Shown here: piece by piece, positions 22,709 through 35,872 of the stretch | Position numbering within the stretch: position 1 is the stretch's first letter | Layout: every line of letters starts with the position of its first letter | NCBI GenBank assembly: GCA_001642005.1 | Contig: LWCA01000063.1 | Location: forward strand, 1 to 64,000 | Direction: 5' to 3' | DNA from: Intoshia linei | Lineage: Eukaryota > Orthonectida > Rhopaluridae | Length of the DNA: 64,000 nt | The notes under the pieces: generated by a model | Told to the model about the DNA's origin: nothing | The model's input: only the letters and a program-made list of their open reading frames with translations | Databases searched by the model: none | Made by a program: the position numbers and the translations under genes

Positions 22709-25700
22709 TCATCTTCTATCGCCTAAGATTATAAATAAATTTACATTAATAAAATAAAAGTCATTTTCAGACAGACTTAGAGTTAGCGTGATTAATTAGT
22801 ACATTGAAAATGGATAATTTAAAATATCATAAGGTTAAATTGTTTTATAACATGTATCATTTTAATAAAAATTACCGCCGCGCAGAGGTATATTAATATT
22901 TGTCATGGTTGGTAAATCTTTATTTTTTCTTTTATTTCCTAATTTGCTTTTTACGGACATTAACTCCCTCGTTTTGCTAAATGTTTAATTAAAAATTCAA
23001 TATATCAAAATTCAGTATTTACTAGAAGGTTAAAAACTCGGATAATTCCAATAAATCGACTGTAAATTATTTGTAAAAGTGTATACCTATTCTTATTTAT
23101 ACATGTACTTTTTAAATATAATAATTTCAATCAATAAAAGTAAAAACATTACAAAATGTTGTTAGTCTGATGAATTTAGTTGGATTTAAGCTACTCAAAT
23201 AAGTTACTTGTGAAAAATATTTGTGAGATTTTTATTTCTCTTTTCCAAATCATTAATTCGTTTTTGCAAATCATTGACTTGTTGGTTTTGAACCGTCAAA
23301 TCACCTCGTAATTTGTTATTTTCGTCAATTGTCTAAATAATTTAAAAAAATAAATTTTTGGTTTAATACCAGAGTATTTTTTTTAGACAAATTATCCAGT
23401 AATTCAGCATCTGATTTAATCTTTTGAATTAAAGCGATACTACCAGATATGTTCTCGTATTGGATTTGATCATTTGATGGATCGTCTTTGAAAGAATTCT
23501 AAAGGGTTTAAATTTAACAATCTAAAAAATTACATTAGAAATTCGTTTAAAAATATCATTGACAAATCGTTGTCGTGTTTGTAGTAACCGTTGAAGTAGT
23601 ACCCGCTAAACATAACATTTAATTAATTTATACTTGTTTAACCTTCTTTTCTTCGTAAGGTCGTTTATTGTTGTTAATTCTGCTTTTATATTCAAAATAT
23701 TTTTTAAATTCATGTAGGGATAATTCCTTTTCTTTTAGTTGAGTACTAATAGTTGTGAAATTTGTTTTTAGTTTTTCATGATCGTCTTCAATATCGACAA
23801 TTTTACTAAATTCAAAATGTTTAAATGTAATTAAATTTTACCGTGTTAATTCTGAAATTTTTCCTGTTTTTATTTCATTATCTTTGCGCATATTTTCAAG
23901 TTTTTTAATTTGATAATCTAAATCATTAGTGTCGGCATTTGATCCATCTTTAACACCGGGAGATAGAATACCTAAAATTAATTAAAATTTGCAACAATTA
24001 TGAAAATCTTATGCAATTCATTTTCAAACCAACACACAACCGGCAAATTATTCTGAAAATAACAAAATATTTATGAATATCGATTTACAAAATTTAGATC
24101 TAGAAATGAATAGATAACTCTACCGTATAAAATCATCAAAGGTAGGTAGGAAATTTCAGATTACCGAACCTACCATGCTAAACGGTCACCAAAAATCAGA
24201 CAGTACATAAGAAATTTTCGCAAACGATATGTAATGCCAAATAGCTCTAGACACCTCTCCACGGGTCAGGACTGGGCATTTTAAATTTGACACACAAAAT
24301 AATTGACATTCAAAAATATAATTATTTTAAATGTTCAATTTGGAAACATGAAGGTGGCTCTCAGAGAGAAACTCTCTGTACAGTAGTTTCTACACTGAAA
24401 TTTCTTTCTGCACTATTTTTAAATAAAAAATATTAATGCTAAGTAATGCACTATTTAATTTTATGTGAAATGATATAAAAAGGTTCAATATTGGTTCAAA
24501 AAAACTAGTTTTTTACTTTTACTAATAAATTAATTTATTCTATGTGAGTCACATAAAGTGATATTGAAAAATAAGAGGAATTTAAAGAACAATTCAACAG
24601 AACATAACAAGTATTGACAAGCTATATGAAAAATTGAAAGAAATTGTAATTATAATCATATAAAATATCTTAATACCATTAATCCTAATATTTTTCAGCC
24701 TTAATTCCTCGGTTAGAGTGTCATTTTGAGATTTTAGTTGTTCAATCTTTTCATTAATGTCAATATTTTCCAAAGTCAACTAAAATTAAAATAATTACAC
24801 AATATTATATTCTTACATACATTATACAATCTGAAACAGGGGTGTCAGAATCAATTTGCTTGGCGGGACAAATGTGAAAAAAATTAATACGCGGGCCGCA
24901 TAAAAAAATCTTTACTCAAAACATTATGTTAAAACTAACAGTTTTAATTAATTTATAATAATTTTTATTCATAAAATGAAATAAGAAACAATAATAATGG
25001 AATAAGTGTACAAATAATGTTAAAATTGTAATCATGAAAAATATATGAAAAAATTGTTATAAACATAAAAATTTATATTATAGGGCCGCACATTCCACAA
25101 TTGAAGGCAACATAATTGACACATTGATCTCAAAAGATGGTAAGCTTTCAAATCATGAAAAGTACATTAACATATAACCTACAAGAGCAGTAAAAACCAA
25201 ACATTTTTACTTACGGCACATACTGACGTAAGTTATAGGTATAATGATAAGCAATGAACCAGATGGTCAAATCAAAAACAATAAATAATGCAAATTAAAA
25301 ATTTCTAAATGAAAATTCTAAGAAAACTTTTAAAAGAAAATAATTATCCTTTACTTAAATAAAAATGAATGTCTGTGTGTGTTTGTGCGTAACCATCTAT
25401 TAAAAAAATTGGCTGTCGCATGATTTAAAAAAACCCAGTTTCTAATACCGTTTTTTCCAGGACGTGTTTTTATCCATTTTTCAGTTTCAGAATTTGAGTC
25501 CTTTAGGATCAAAAACAAAATTTCCCTTTTTGTTAAATAATCAACTCAAAAATTTAATAAAACATACATTCTGGAACGCATCTTAAAAGTATTAACATTG
25601 TCGTAAATCTTAGCCTCAGAAACGCATATGCTCAAAACCACAAATTAACCTTTGTTTTAAAAATGAAACATGTCCTAATTTTTATTAAACATAAATTCTA

Positions 25701-28700
25701 GGATAGTTTTTAAAATCATAAATATTATCATAAATGGAAACCTCAAAAAAATAATTTTCACCATCAAAACCTACATAACCTTTTTTTAAATGAAAACAGC
25801 CCTGGAATTTAAAAAAATTACAGATGGTACAGGTGTATCCTGTTAAAACACACAAAAAATTTTAATCTGAATAAATGGCACCTTCACCGCCAAAAAAGTA
25901 CTTTAATATTCATTTTTTTTATTTCAAAACTATTTTATTAAAACAAAAAATTTGAAGTAATTAATGGTCCTACAATTATAAAAAAGACTATTCTGACAGA
26001 GCTTATTCCATTTAATATAAATACAAAATTTCAACCCCGAAGTCTATGAATTCCCCTTGAAAAATAATCATCCTACATTTTCAAAAAAAAATGTGAATTG
26101 AACGTCTACACATTTCCAATAAATAAATATGGGTGAAAATCTATATAATTGATTCCTTCGGGTTTTTTTTCATTCTCAAATTCTCATTTTCAAAACATTT
26201 TGTTAAAAATTTCAATTAAAACTACAACTTGCTTTTTATAGCAAGTTGGATTAAGAGTGGTTTCTCGCGAGGTTTGGCAAAATCCAAGTTTTCAAAAAAA
26301 TATGGGAAAAGAGATTTTACCTTAAGTTAAGGTTTAAGGGTTGGTAAATTAGATTTTTTATTGTATTAAAAGATTCTTTCTAAAATCATAACAAGGGGTT
26401 ATTAGGCGAAGGGCTTATAATGGTATTTTTTAATAAAAATTACAATAGTGAGATTTTTGAAATAATAATTTAGCAATCGTCTAGGGTTTTGGATAAACCC
26501 CAATACTTGGAAACTACAATAATTTATTTTACAAAAATAAACTAATTTTTTAAATTGAGTAAATGGAAAATTAAGAGTCTAAATGAAAAAAATGTGGTGT
26601 ATTTGACGAAATGAAAGACAACCATTTTCTAAAAATTTTTAAATTAAATGTAATCGTAACATATACTTTGGAAAAGTGCAAATAGCTGATAACATTACAC
26701 ATTAGTATTACTGACATAATATTAACATAATATCAAAGGAGCCATTCAACTACATCATAATTTTATAATGATCAAATTATTTCCCATTACAATGGGACAA
26801 TATAGTTTGAATTATACATTCACTGAAAGGTTGAATCATAAAACATACCATATGTAGCTAAAATTAACAAAAGTAAAATTGGAGACGAAAATAAACAGTG
26901 TGAATAAATTAAAAATGTTTGAATAAATATTAAAAATAAACAATGTACACCTCATTGAATTTTGAATAGTAAAATGGAATTAGACACTAAAAAAAAATTG
27001 ATACTTGACATGTGTAAGTGTTGATATTTAAATAAAAATTACTTTTTTATAATTATGCCTAGAATTCGAGATTTCTAATTTATAAGCTTCAACATCATCC
27101 AACAAATCATTTTTGATTTCTTTAATCTTATCATTATCTCTAATCAAGTGGATAATGACATTTTTAATTTTTCGAATAAAAGTCATGCCGGCATTGATAT
27201 ATTTATCCAAATTATTTTGAGTGATTGTATCATCTTTAAGTTCACAAAGTAAATCTAATTTGGTTGGTGGGTTGATGTCTTTATCGTCAATAGATTCAAC
27301 AGTGGTAAGATTGTAAAAAGATTGTATATGAGGATTTAATTCATAGTTTTCCAAGAGAAGGTTTTTAACAATTTCAAAATAATTTTCATTAAGTTTTTCA
27401 AAGGTGTTTAATCTAGATATAAAAATCATGTTGTCATTTTTAATTTTTTTTTCAAGCGAATCTCGTTGTGCGACAATATCTTCAGATTTATCACACATGT
27501 CGCTAAGTTCTTTGGCTTTTACATGGTATTGTTCTACAAGTTCATCCAACATTCTTGATTTATATTCATATTCGTTGTTTATTTTTTCATACGTACCAAG
27601 CATTTCACTATTTGTGGACATTTCTTGATCGTATTTGTATTTTATTTCTACAATCTCTGAGCGGAGTTTATCCATATCGGATTCGAGATTGAAATTTTCT
27701 TTTTTCAGTAAGGAATTTTGGGCGTATAATCTTTCCAATTCGGACCTATCGACGGGGGACATGTCCAAACCTGAATCTCCAGTTTCGTTGAGGTATGTTG
27801 AGGTTGTAATGGATTCTGTTATGACACTGTTCTGGTCGCCGTCGTTGTCGCTACTGGGCACATTGTCGCAAAATAAAACTGATTTTATTTCACTGCCATT
27901 TTGCGTCATTTCAGGAATAGTCTTTTTTTCCAAAACGGACACCATTGAATTGTAGCCCTTGGATCGAACTAGACTATGGTCCGATTTAGAACCGATGATT
28001 GATTTTGTCTTTTTACGTCGCTTAACGGACTTATTCGAAGAAACTACACCCAGTCTATCTTGAGTGACAAATCTTGACAAGTCAATTTGATCTTCAGCAG
28101 CAACTTCTTGTCCGTTTCTCCATTTAACTACTTCTGATTTGACAGTCAATACTTTGTTGTAATTCATAATGATAATGTTGTATTTTCGTTTTAACTCATC
28201 AAGGGTCAGTTCTTTGTTAACTGAAACAACGCTCTTGATGTGACTAGCATTGTTTCCAAATCTAAGAGTATTTATAGTTTCTGGACGGTTGTAACTAGAT
28301 GGTGAACAACAAACTATAATGGTGGTACGAGAGTTACCACCTAAACTGACACGACAAACCATTGTCAAACGGCTGCTTCGAAAATGTATAATTTCCTCAG
28401 GAGTTTTTCCTTTAGCCAATTCGGAAATTACGATTCCTAAGGTTGTAAGGGATTTATTGATATTGCTAGCTTCATTAAGCCTTTCTCCACTAGCACCAGT
28501 TTTATTCACGGATTCGGACCCAGCCAAATCTACCAATTGTACCTTGGATTTGTATATACTGCCGTCAAAAACTGTGTTATCGATAGAATTAATTTCCTTT
28601 TTAGACATGAGAATTTCTAAAATGCTGTGACTTCTTGAGCTGTGAGCGTTCATTTGAGTTGAAGCTACTCTGCGTTTATTTTGTCCAGCTTCATACCAAT

Positions 28701-29253
28701 GGAAAAATTGATCCATATTGGCAATTGGCGCATGCTGTAGCTTTTTTATGACAGGTTGACCACCAGAAAACATTACATCCAATTTTTCCTTTTTGTCGGA
28801 AATTGACAACAAATCATAGGCTTCATTGTTATAAATTTCGTAAAATGAAACATGAATAGTAAATTCGTATTTATCAGGTTGTTCAGCAATCTTATCAAAC
28901 AAGTCTCTAATTAAACGAGGGATGATTCCTTCCATGTTGATATCCCCCAAAACTCCTTGCATGGTGTGTGTTTTTCCACTAGAAGTTTGACCATATGCAA
29001 AAATGGCAGAATTGATACCATTGATCAAGTCAATGTTGATATTATTAGCGATACTATCAAACATGATATCTTGTGTAGTTTCTCCCGGGAAAATTCTATC
29101 AAATACAAATCTTTTATTTTCAATGGAAATGGTTGATGGAGATTCATAGTTGAAAACATTTTCAGTCTGCATTTCATTTTCTTTATCATTAAAAGGACGT
29201 ACTCGACAAAACACTCGGATGTTTTCATTAGATTTCGGCTCTGATGAATCCAT
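22709..29253 (-). CDS. KIF5: Kinesin-1 heavy chain
   Basis: Plus-end-directed microtubule motor. Nine exons in consistent phase give about 1015 aa: 29253-27043, 24779-24677, 23971-23842, 23805-23643, 23605-23534, 23498-23370, 23332-23208, 22976-22876, 22722-22709. Exon 1 encodes the whole motor: P-loop GQTSSGKT (88-95), switch I NAHSSRSH (202-209), switch II DLAGSE (242-247), SLGGN. Kinesin-1 identity comes from 'VICCSPSSYN'-like sequence (here VCCSPSSYN), 'VNKELTLDELKRKY' and the neck 'WRNGQEV' (378-384). The later exons match the KHC stalk and tail ('TRQRFVNDIFKRI' to 'LRKLFVQDLATRV'). The last two exons end 'NINIPLRGGDRR', resembling the family tail around IAKPIR, but IAK itself is not conserved. 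Exon 1 ends at a GTAATTTTT donor 12 bases before an in-frame stop. Introns 3-6 are 35-37 bp; intron 1 (2.26 kb) holds a Helitron and other repeats. Confidence 0.88.
24837..25126. mobile_element. hAT-type MITE in kinesin intron 1
   Basis: Starts 'caggggtgtcagaatcaatt' and ends 'cataattgacacattg', an imperfect inverted repeat that is clearer by comparison with the sister element at 51654-51983 ('caggggtgtcaattatg'). Flanking octamers atctgaaa and atctcaaa differ at one base. 290 bp. Confidence 0.75.
25370..26215 (+). mobile_element. Helitron-family copy, plus orientation, in kinesin intron 1
   Basis: It carries, in reverse orientation to the copy at 59867, the 'tgtgtgtgtttgtg' 5' block, the 'aattttaatctgaataaatgg' block, and the 'gggtgaaaatctatataatt' block followed by 'gattccttcgggtttttttt'. 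The terminal TC and CTAG ends are not clear. Confidence 0.6.
26222..26560 (+). repeat. Dispersed repeat R3 copy
   Basis: It shares 'gattaagagtggtttctc', 'taggcgaagggcttataatgg' in part, and 'agcaatcgtctagggttttgg' with the copies at 9597 and 19437. Non-coding, in kinesin intron 1. Confidence 0.55.
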
Positions 29254-30555
29254 TTTGTTTCTTTATCTGATTATTTCGATTGTGATTAAATTTTTCAAAT
29301 ATATTGAAATTTGTTCAATTTTTACTAGACAGCGTAAATGCCAAATTAGTAAACCTAATTCCTTTAGTAGTCTCCAAAGTAAACAATTAAAAGTAATACA
29401 TCTTTATTGTTGTTTACAATTTTATGGATTTACAAGTCATGTATTTGTTTTGGTTATTACTATCTCCTTGAATCTTGAATTTCCAATAAATTGACTACAA
29501 TAATGTTTGATATCAAATTTGCATGTAAACAGAAGTTTATGTAAGTAATATAAGCAATTTTAGTCGAATCAGTTATTATTTGTCTAATTACATAGACCTA
29601 ATTGAATAACCTTATATTAGCATATCGATGTAAATGTTAACCATTTAAATAGGTCATTAGACACATTTTTAGTATTGTAAATGATAAACCATGCAATGTT
29701 AACTAGAATTAGATCAAATATGAATTATTAGTTGATTCAGCATAACTAATAATTTATCCTAATCTTAAATTAATTTAAGTTAACTTAAATAAGAATTTAA
29801 ATTTAATTAAAATTGAATTACACATTTTAATTTAAACTACTGTAGATTACGTTTCTTACTTAAAAATAATTTCTTAAAAATTGTAGTTTATCTTTAAAAA
29901 ATTATTTTTATTTTTTAGTATTAATTCAACTTCAACTTAATCAAACAAAAATGTATACATTTTTATATGCTTGTAAATAGTAACGAATCGTTATTAACGA
30001 TTAGAATCTACTACAAGTGTAAGTAAATAAACTTTAATAACAATATTAAATTTGCGTGTGTAATTGTAATTCATGATTTAACGTTTCATTTTTTCAGTTT
30101 ACTTGGGGCTGTTTTCAAATGACTAATGTTTACATTTTATCCAATTCTACATACTTTGTCAAGTCTCTTTTATATGTAACAATTATATAATTTTTATAAA
30201 AATTTTAGTCGTGTGTATTCAGAGTTCACTTGATATGTTCCACAAAATATGTGGGTTGAATTAGGATCTACCGTTGCCATTTTATTTTCTTGGGTAAAAT
30301 CCTTCTAAGACTCAATTCTAACATTTGCCACGATTTAAATGATGACACTTTGTACTATTTTCGAACTTGCAGACTATACGGTTTTGAACCCACCGTGTTT
30401 GTAAGTCATGAAATTACTGTATTATGTCTGATATTATTTTTTAAATAAAATATGAAATTTGATAAATTGAATTTGAAACTCGATAAACAAGTTATTTTAA
30501 ATTAAAACTTGAATCAAATAATTCAAAAAAACAAATTTTATGATAAAAATGCCCG
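29254..30555. other. Gene-free region upstream of kinesin, presumed promoter side
   Basis: No exon, RNA gene or clear mobile element is seen. The kinesin ATG context is aaacaaaATGG. The stretch is AT-rich and likely contains the kinesin promoter, but I cannot point to specific sites. Confidence 0.4.
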
Positions 30556-30559
30556 GCTT

Positions 30560-30745
30560 TTTGTTTGTGTGTATGAGTGTGTTCCACTTTATTGAAATAA
30601 CTACCAGACTTAGAATTTTATAAAGTCATTATTTCAAATACAGTTTTTTCCGGGACGTATAATAATAAGATAAATTTCAACCTCCCAAACTATCATCTTA
30701 CTGGTCAAAAACCCCAATTGTCCCTCTTTTTAAAAATGAAACGAG
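30560..30745 (+). mobile_element. Helitron fragment, plus orientation
   Basis: It contains 'ttttgtttgtgtgtatgag', 'ttccactttattgaaataac', 'cagttttttccgggacgtat' and 'ggtcaaaaaccccaattgtc', the reverse complement of the 5' half of the copies at 62488 and 59867. The outermost 5' bases are replaced. Confidence 0.6.
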
Positions 30746-30950
30746 TTTGAGAATGCATAGATAAACATAAATAAAATTACTTGTAATCAAATCATCAAAT
30801 ATAATATGAACTAAGCGAATTTAAACAGCATTCGACTTAAGGCTTGCCATATATCTATTCATCCACATGGTTTTGGGTTTCATGTATTGAATGACTAATA
30901 AATAGACAGTTAAAAAAACTTTAATATAATGAAATTAAAAATTTAGTTTT

Positions 30951-31382
30951 CTAATCAACAATTTTTTCAGTTTTCATTAAAATTTGTGTATTGTTCGATT
31001 CTCCACTATTATTCTCAGTTACTTTTGTTGCATTTATAGTTCTACTACAAGTAGAACTACGTAACTTCATTGAAAACTTCATAGAATCTTTCTTTTTTGA
31101 AAGACTTTTACCATGTCTTTTCATAGATATATTATCGGTTTTAACTATACATTCACTATTATTTTCCGTTTTATTTTGTTTAGAAATCCGTGTAATTCTA
31201 TTATTTTTTTAAATGATCATTTTTTAAAGATAAGTTTTGGTTTTGTGGTTTTTTATTCTTTGAACAATCATCCTATGAATGTTAAAACTCTTGGCAATAT
31301 CTTTATATTGCTTTCCCTTGTTGATCATGTCTATAATTTTTTTTTTTTCTAAAATTGAAATTGAATGACTTTTTCTTTTCAT
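30951..31382 (-). pseudogene. CENP-B/Psq-type helix-turn-helix reading frame with a basic tail, probably frameshifted
   Basis: From the ATG at 31382 the frame reads 'MKRKSHSISILEKKKIIDMI' and continues with 'KGKQYKDIAKSFNIHRMIVQ', the pattern of the CENP-B N-terminal/pipsqueak HTH used by pogo-type transposases and proteins derived from them. It stops at 31224. In another frame a Ser/Lys-rich stretch, open from about 31200, runs to TAG at 30951 with segments such as 'MKRHGKSLSKKKDSMKF'. No GT-AG pair joins the two frames, so a frameshift is more likely than an intron. No DDE catalytic domain is present. It could be a decayed transposase N-terminus or a small DNA-binding gene. Confidence 0.5.
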
Positions 31383-32041
31383 TTTATACTTGGTTTTATG
31401 AAAATGAAAATTTATTGAATTGCATATTAATAAAGCGCTAATTATGATCAGTGATTTAGACATATCGTCAATTGCCATAACAGTAAAGACATCAGTGGCA
31501 AATGTATATATAGAATTGTTTTCATCGCGCGGTATTATTTGTCACATTAGATTATTTACTTAACTGATTGAAAGTATTTTAGTTCATTGGTTGTTTATTG
31601 TTTATACAACTATTGTGGATTCATCTACATTAGCGCATATTTCACTTGATATTTTCACTGACATTTGAAAGTTTAGTCATTAAATTAATCACGTTTATCC
31701 ATTGTGTAGTATCCAATCACAAGATCATAAAATTTTTGTCATTTTATAAAATACAATATAACGTTATAACGGCTGAAAATGAAACTCCATAACATATCCA
31801 TGCAAATTGGAAAATTACAATAATAAAATGTAATTTTCAGTATTGTTTTAAATCAATTTTATTCAATAGTAGTGTAAACATTTTAAAAGTATTTCTCTGG
31901 TCCCACTTATTCGAACAGAACAGAATTGAGGAACCAAAAATGGTTTCAATGTATAATATAAGGGTTACCCTTTTCGTTTAACGCGGACTGCTCTATCCCG
32001 TTGATTATAATTATCAACAGCCTAAACTCTAAGCCTTAGAG

Positions 32042-32562
32042 CAGTGGTTCTCAACCCATGTTCCACAAAATTTAATTGGGGTTCCCATGAAATATAAATG
32101 CAATATTTTTCAATTTAAAGTTTTTCTAAATTACTGTTGTATGCAATGAAACATCATTTCTCAAATTTAAATCAAATAAGTTTTAATAAAATTATTATAC
32201 GGTGTGAGTATGGGAAGCTGAAAAATGATTTTAAAAAGTAATAATAATTTAGATTATCTTTATGAGAAATATTGTAAAGAAAATGGGTTTTTACTGGCCC
32301 AACTCTCTTGAAATAATTTAAATAAGTTACTTACCTCTTTATAATGATATTTAACTAAAAATTTATCTCTCACGGGCCTGCATGCTTATTCGTTGTGTGA
32401 GGTAGGAAACTGGTTAAACTGGTGTTATTAATTTTTTAATTAAAAATCAAATTTTTTGATATATGCGACATGCGAAAAAAATTTTTGATCATGCTTTTAG
32501 GTGTGGCGATTTTTTGAAATTTCATAAGAGTTCCACGCAGTAAAAAAGGTTAAGAAACACGG
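32042..32562. mobile_element. hAT-type MITE
   Basis: Starts 'cagtggttctcaaccc' and ends 'ggttaagaaacacgg'. Flanking octamers ccttagag (32034-32041) and ccttaaag (32563-32570) differ at one base. Non-coding. Confidence 0.8.
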
Positions 32563-33339
32563 CCTTAAAGTCTATTTTGTGAAAATTTGTAAAAAAATAA
32601 TAGAATAGAAATTTGTGCGGCTTGCATATCAATAAGTTTGCCCACCCCTGGATTAGACTTATCACTAACAAATTTAAAATTAGAAACTATATGAGTAATC
32701 CTTATTTATGTATAAAGTAAAGGTTCATAGAAATGTTTATAAATTATGGTATAACCATTTTTTGAGGTACTGAACGGTTCCAGAAATTTCAAAAATAAAA
32801 ATACGAAATTTTTTTTTCCGTGCAGAAATTGAGACATATTTAAAATTCAAAAATTGATATATTCAATCCCAAAACCACAATTGACTCATTATTTTGAATA
32901 ATTATTACATTGTCCATCAAAATATCTAAGCGAGTCATATATCATCCCTTTCCACTCCTTTTATTTATTAAAATATCCTTCGTTTTTAAAAATTTTTTAT
33001 ATTGCTGGTAGACAGCTGTCACCAGTTGATACTACTGTTGGTACCAGCATTCAGTCAGCCTTGTTAATAGGTAATGTAGGAAAATTTCTTAAGTATACAA
33101 AAATTTCGATAACAAATGCGATTTCCAACGGTTTTTTTTATTTTTAAAGAATAAACGATGGATTAAGCAGTGTATAGGGAATTTACCGCACTAGGAACCG
33201 CACTTCTTATAAATTTAATTTATTCCACGCATATATATTTTTATAAACCATGCAATTTTATAGCTCAATTATTTTTAAAATAAAAAGTTTAGTTTTTTGT
33301 TGTAATATCATTCACTCGTTCACAATTGTTTTATAATCA

Positions 33340-33640
33340 TTTTTATAATGAGAACTTCAGAATTAAAAATATGGATTGAATTAAATGGATTTATTATGAT
33401 TTCTCTAGTTCTCTATGATTTAACCAGTAAAAGGCATAGAGAAAATCTATCCAATTCTATTTTCTCTGGTAGTACAATTAATACTGGTTCAAATGCAAAT
33501 GAAATAAAATTAGCTATATTTACCGCTTTCAATGTGTCGCTTAGGTCAGTCGATCATTTGAAAAGCTTATTTAATTCCATATCTCTTACAAGCTGTATCC
33601 GAATGCGTCGAACAAAATGCTGAAACAAAATTTTGTAAAA
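33340..33640. other. Region with unassigned open frames on both strands
   Basis: On the plus strand 33348-33623 is open for 91 codons with no recognisable domain. On the minus strand the same DNA gives long, compositionally protein-like segments, such as one containing 'FEPVLIVLPEKIELDRFSL', broken by two in-frame stops. This could be a decayed minus-strand coding sequence. I cannot assign a family. Confidence 0.25.
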
Positions 33641-34426
33641 TTAATATCACTAAAAAAACTCACAAATAAATTAAATTAAATATCAATAAATTTTAAAATA
33701 TTCTGTGTTCGTCTATTTTATGTTTGCATTTCAACAGTTGAAATGAACCGAATACTTGTTATTTTTATCAAATAATTTCGGATATTTTAATTGTTTAGAT
33801 ATTAAGGAAACTATTCATTAAAACCCGCTTATTTTAGTCAATATTGACTCATAGGCTTTTCCGAGCATGTATTTTTCTGTATATCTATCTTTCGGGAAAG
33901 TTAAATAAAATTGTATATTTTTAAATTTTTTAGCCCAAATGAAATAAATAATTAATTTTAAATTTAAAAAATACCTTTAAAATTAACAATTTTATATTTA
34001 CAATGTAAATAATGATTATTACTAGTCAATCAATTTATTATTTTTATTAAAGAATTATTAAATTGATTGCAGCCACCAAAAATTTTGATTTAAATCTTTA
34101 AAATGGTATTTAATAGAACGCATTGAATTAGACTTCAAATAAAGACGATTCTAAAAAAAGAGGATACCATTTTACAAAAAATTATGCCAAACCCTCCTCT
34201 CGAACAGGGTCTCGGGTTTGGTATGTTCAGTACTCTGTTTACCGCCACAATATATGTTTATTAATGACTTTTACAATGAAAATTGTTCATGTGCAGATAG
34301 GCCGTGGAGATCCAGCAGTAGGTCCGGACCAAATGGAAAGTGTAGGCCATAAAAGTGTATCAAATGTTTTTGAAAAAATATAACCTCTATGCATTGCTAT
34401 GACATACAATATTGATAAAATTTTTA

Positions 34427-35872
34427 TTAAAATTGAGTTACATTAAAATATACGGGTGCTACCGAAATTCCTGCATCATGAACCATTGAAACTTTGCCAT
34501 ACCCAGCATTTCCCCATTTTTGAGACCAAGAATTTTTAATAATCCAATAGTTTTTATTTGTATTTTCATTGATTCCATATCCAATTAATATGACAATATG
34601 CACAAGACTTTTTAAATCAGTCAAACAGTTTTTTCCTTCAAAAATACCTCCCTGATAAGTCAAAAATCCTGGACAATCCGAGTTAATGCTGACAGAAATT
34701 GGTCCATAGATGAGAAGGGCTTGTTTAATAGCCTCAATATCTGAGTCAACCGGTCCGCAACTAGACATTTTAATGACTGGATTCATCAATGGATCATTAA
34801 CTTTATACCCACATTTATCAGTAACTGAAATGTAACTTCCATATTCATGTTGGCTCACTAAACCAAATTCTGTGATATACATGCATACATTCAATTCCTG
34901 ACCACCGTGGCACCCATTATTTCCATATTTCCAGGTACAATCCAAAAGTTGTTGTTTAGAAAGTCGAATATGTTTTCCATAATTAAGCATGTAGCTAAAT
35001 TCAGCAACGCCAACAGAAGAAAACGACCAACATGACCCACAAAAAGCTTGATCGTCTACAGGAGTGATAATCCCATGTTCTCGCCAGTCAAATGAAACTA
35101 ATCGTTTGAAATCATCAATAACATTTTGATGATATCTACCATTCAGATATTTGTTTACATTAATATTTTGTATATATTTGTAAGTTTGCAAATTTTTCGT
35201 TTTCCAACTACTTACAGTCTCAGGTTTATGGGGAACACAGTCTTGTTCAAGTTTATCAAATATATTTGAATTTATACTAGTTTCAATTAGTGTTTGATAT
35301 TCAATAATGTATTGATCAAAGTGACGTCTGAAAATTGTAGTTATACCGTCAATTTCCCATAACTGTGGGTGATAGTCATCTTTAGCAGACATAATACGAG
35401 AAACGAAAAATTTATTAAAACTAGTTCGACTGCCTTGAGTGTAATTGTACCTGAAAACGTTTACGAAATTATATTTAGCTGTGTTTTTATATCCATTATA
35501 TTTAAACTGTGCTCTTTCATAATACGGTATAAATGTCATTAATTTATCACTATTGTTGTCATATACGAAACAATTTTTTGCGTCATTTCCGCTTTTAACG
35601 ATATTATAAATTTTTTCGTTAGTATACAGATACTTGTCTTTTCCGTTGTATAAATCTATCCGACTTTTTCCTAACTCTTTGCTGAAATAATTAACAAAAG
35701 GTACCGATAAGGATGCTGCCGGTATATAGAGTGTACCCGTGACAATAAAAGAATCGGGAACTAAATATTTTTATGAAGATTTCATTAATTAATTACATTT
35801 CAAATCCTCGTCAAAAATTATTTTAGAGCTATAACAGTGTATGAATATTATTGATAATATTATTAATTTCAT
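34427..35872 (-). CDS. Papain-family cysteine protease of the 26/29-kDa proteinase type
   Basis: Two exons (35872-35797 and 35760-34427) separated by a 36-bp intron give about 469 aa. Exon 1 supplies the signal peptide 'MKLIILSIIFIHCYS', so the product is secreted or lysosomal. Residues of about 27-245 form a long N-terminal region starting 'PDSFIVTGTLYIPAA', typical of insect 26/29-kDa proteinases rather than ordinary cathepsin L. The C1A domain begins near 'LVSFDWREHG'. Catalytic residues are Gln263 and Cys269 (QAFCGSCW), His413 (VHIVILIGYG, usually NHAV) and Asn435 (KNSWSQKWG). Disulfide cysteines are in 'LLDCTWKYGNNGCHGG'. The active-site residues are intact, so it should be an active endopeptidase; the substrate is unknown. 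Confidence 0.88.

Noticed and set aside
23204-23206. TAA as the kinesin stop codon
   Set aside because: Reading to it is possible, but a GTAACT donor three bases earlier, a matching acceptor at 22976 and a tail-like exon give a better family fit. Kept as an alternative.
27404-28630. Plus-strand open frames of 74-106 codons opposite the kinesin exon
   Set aside because: They are antisense shadows of the kinesin coding sequence, rich in Ser and Phe as expected for the complement of a coiled coil, with no own signals.
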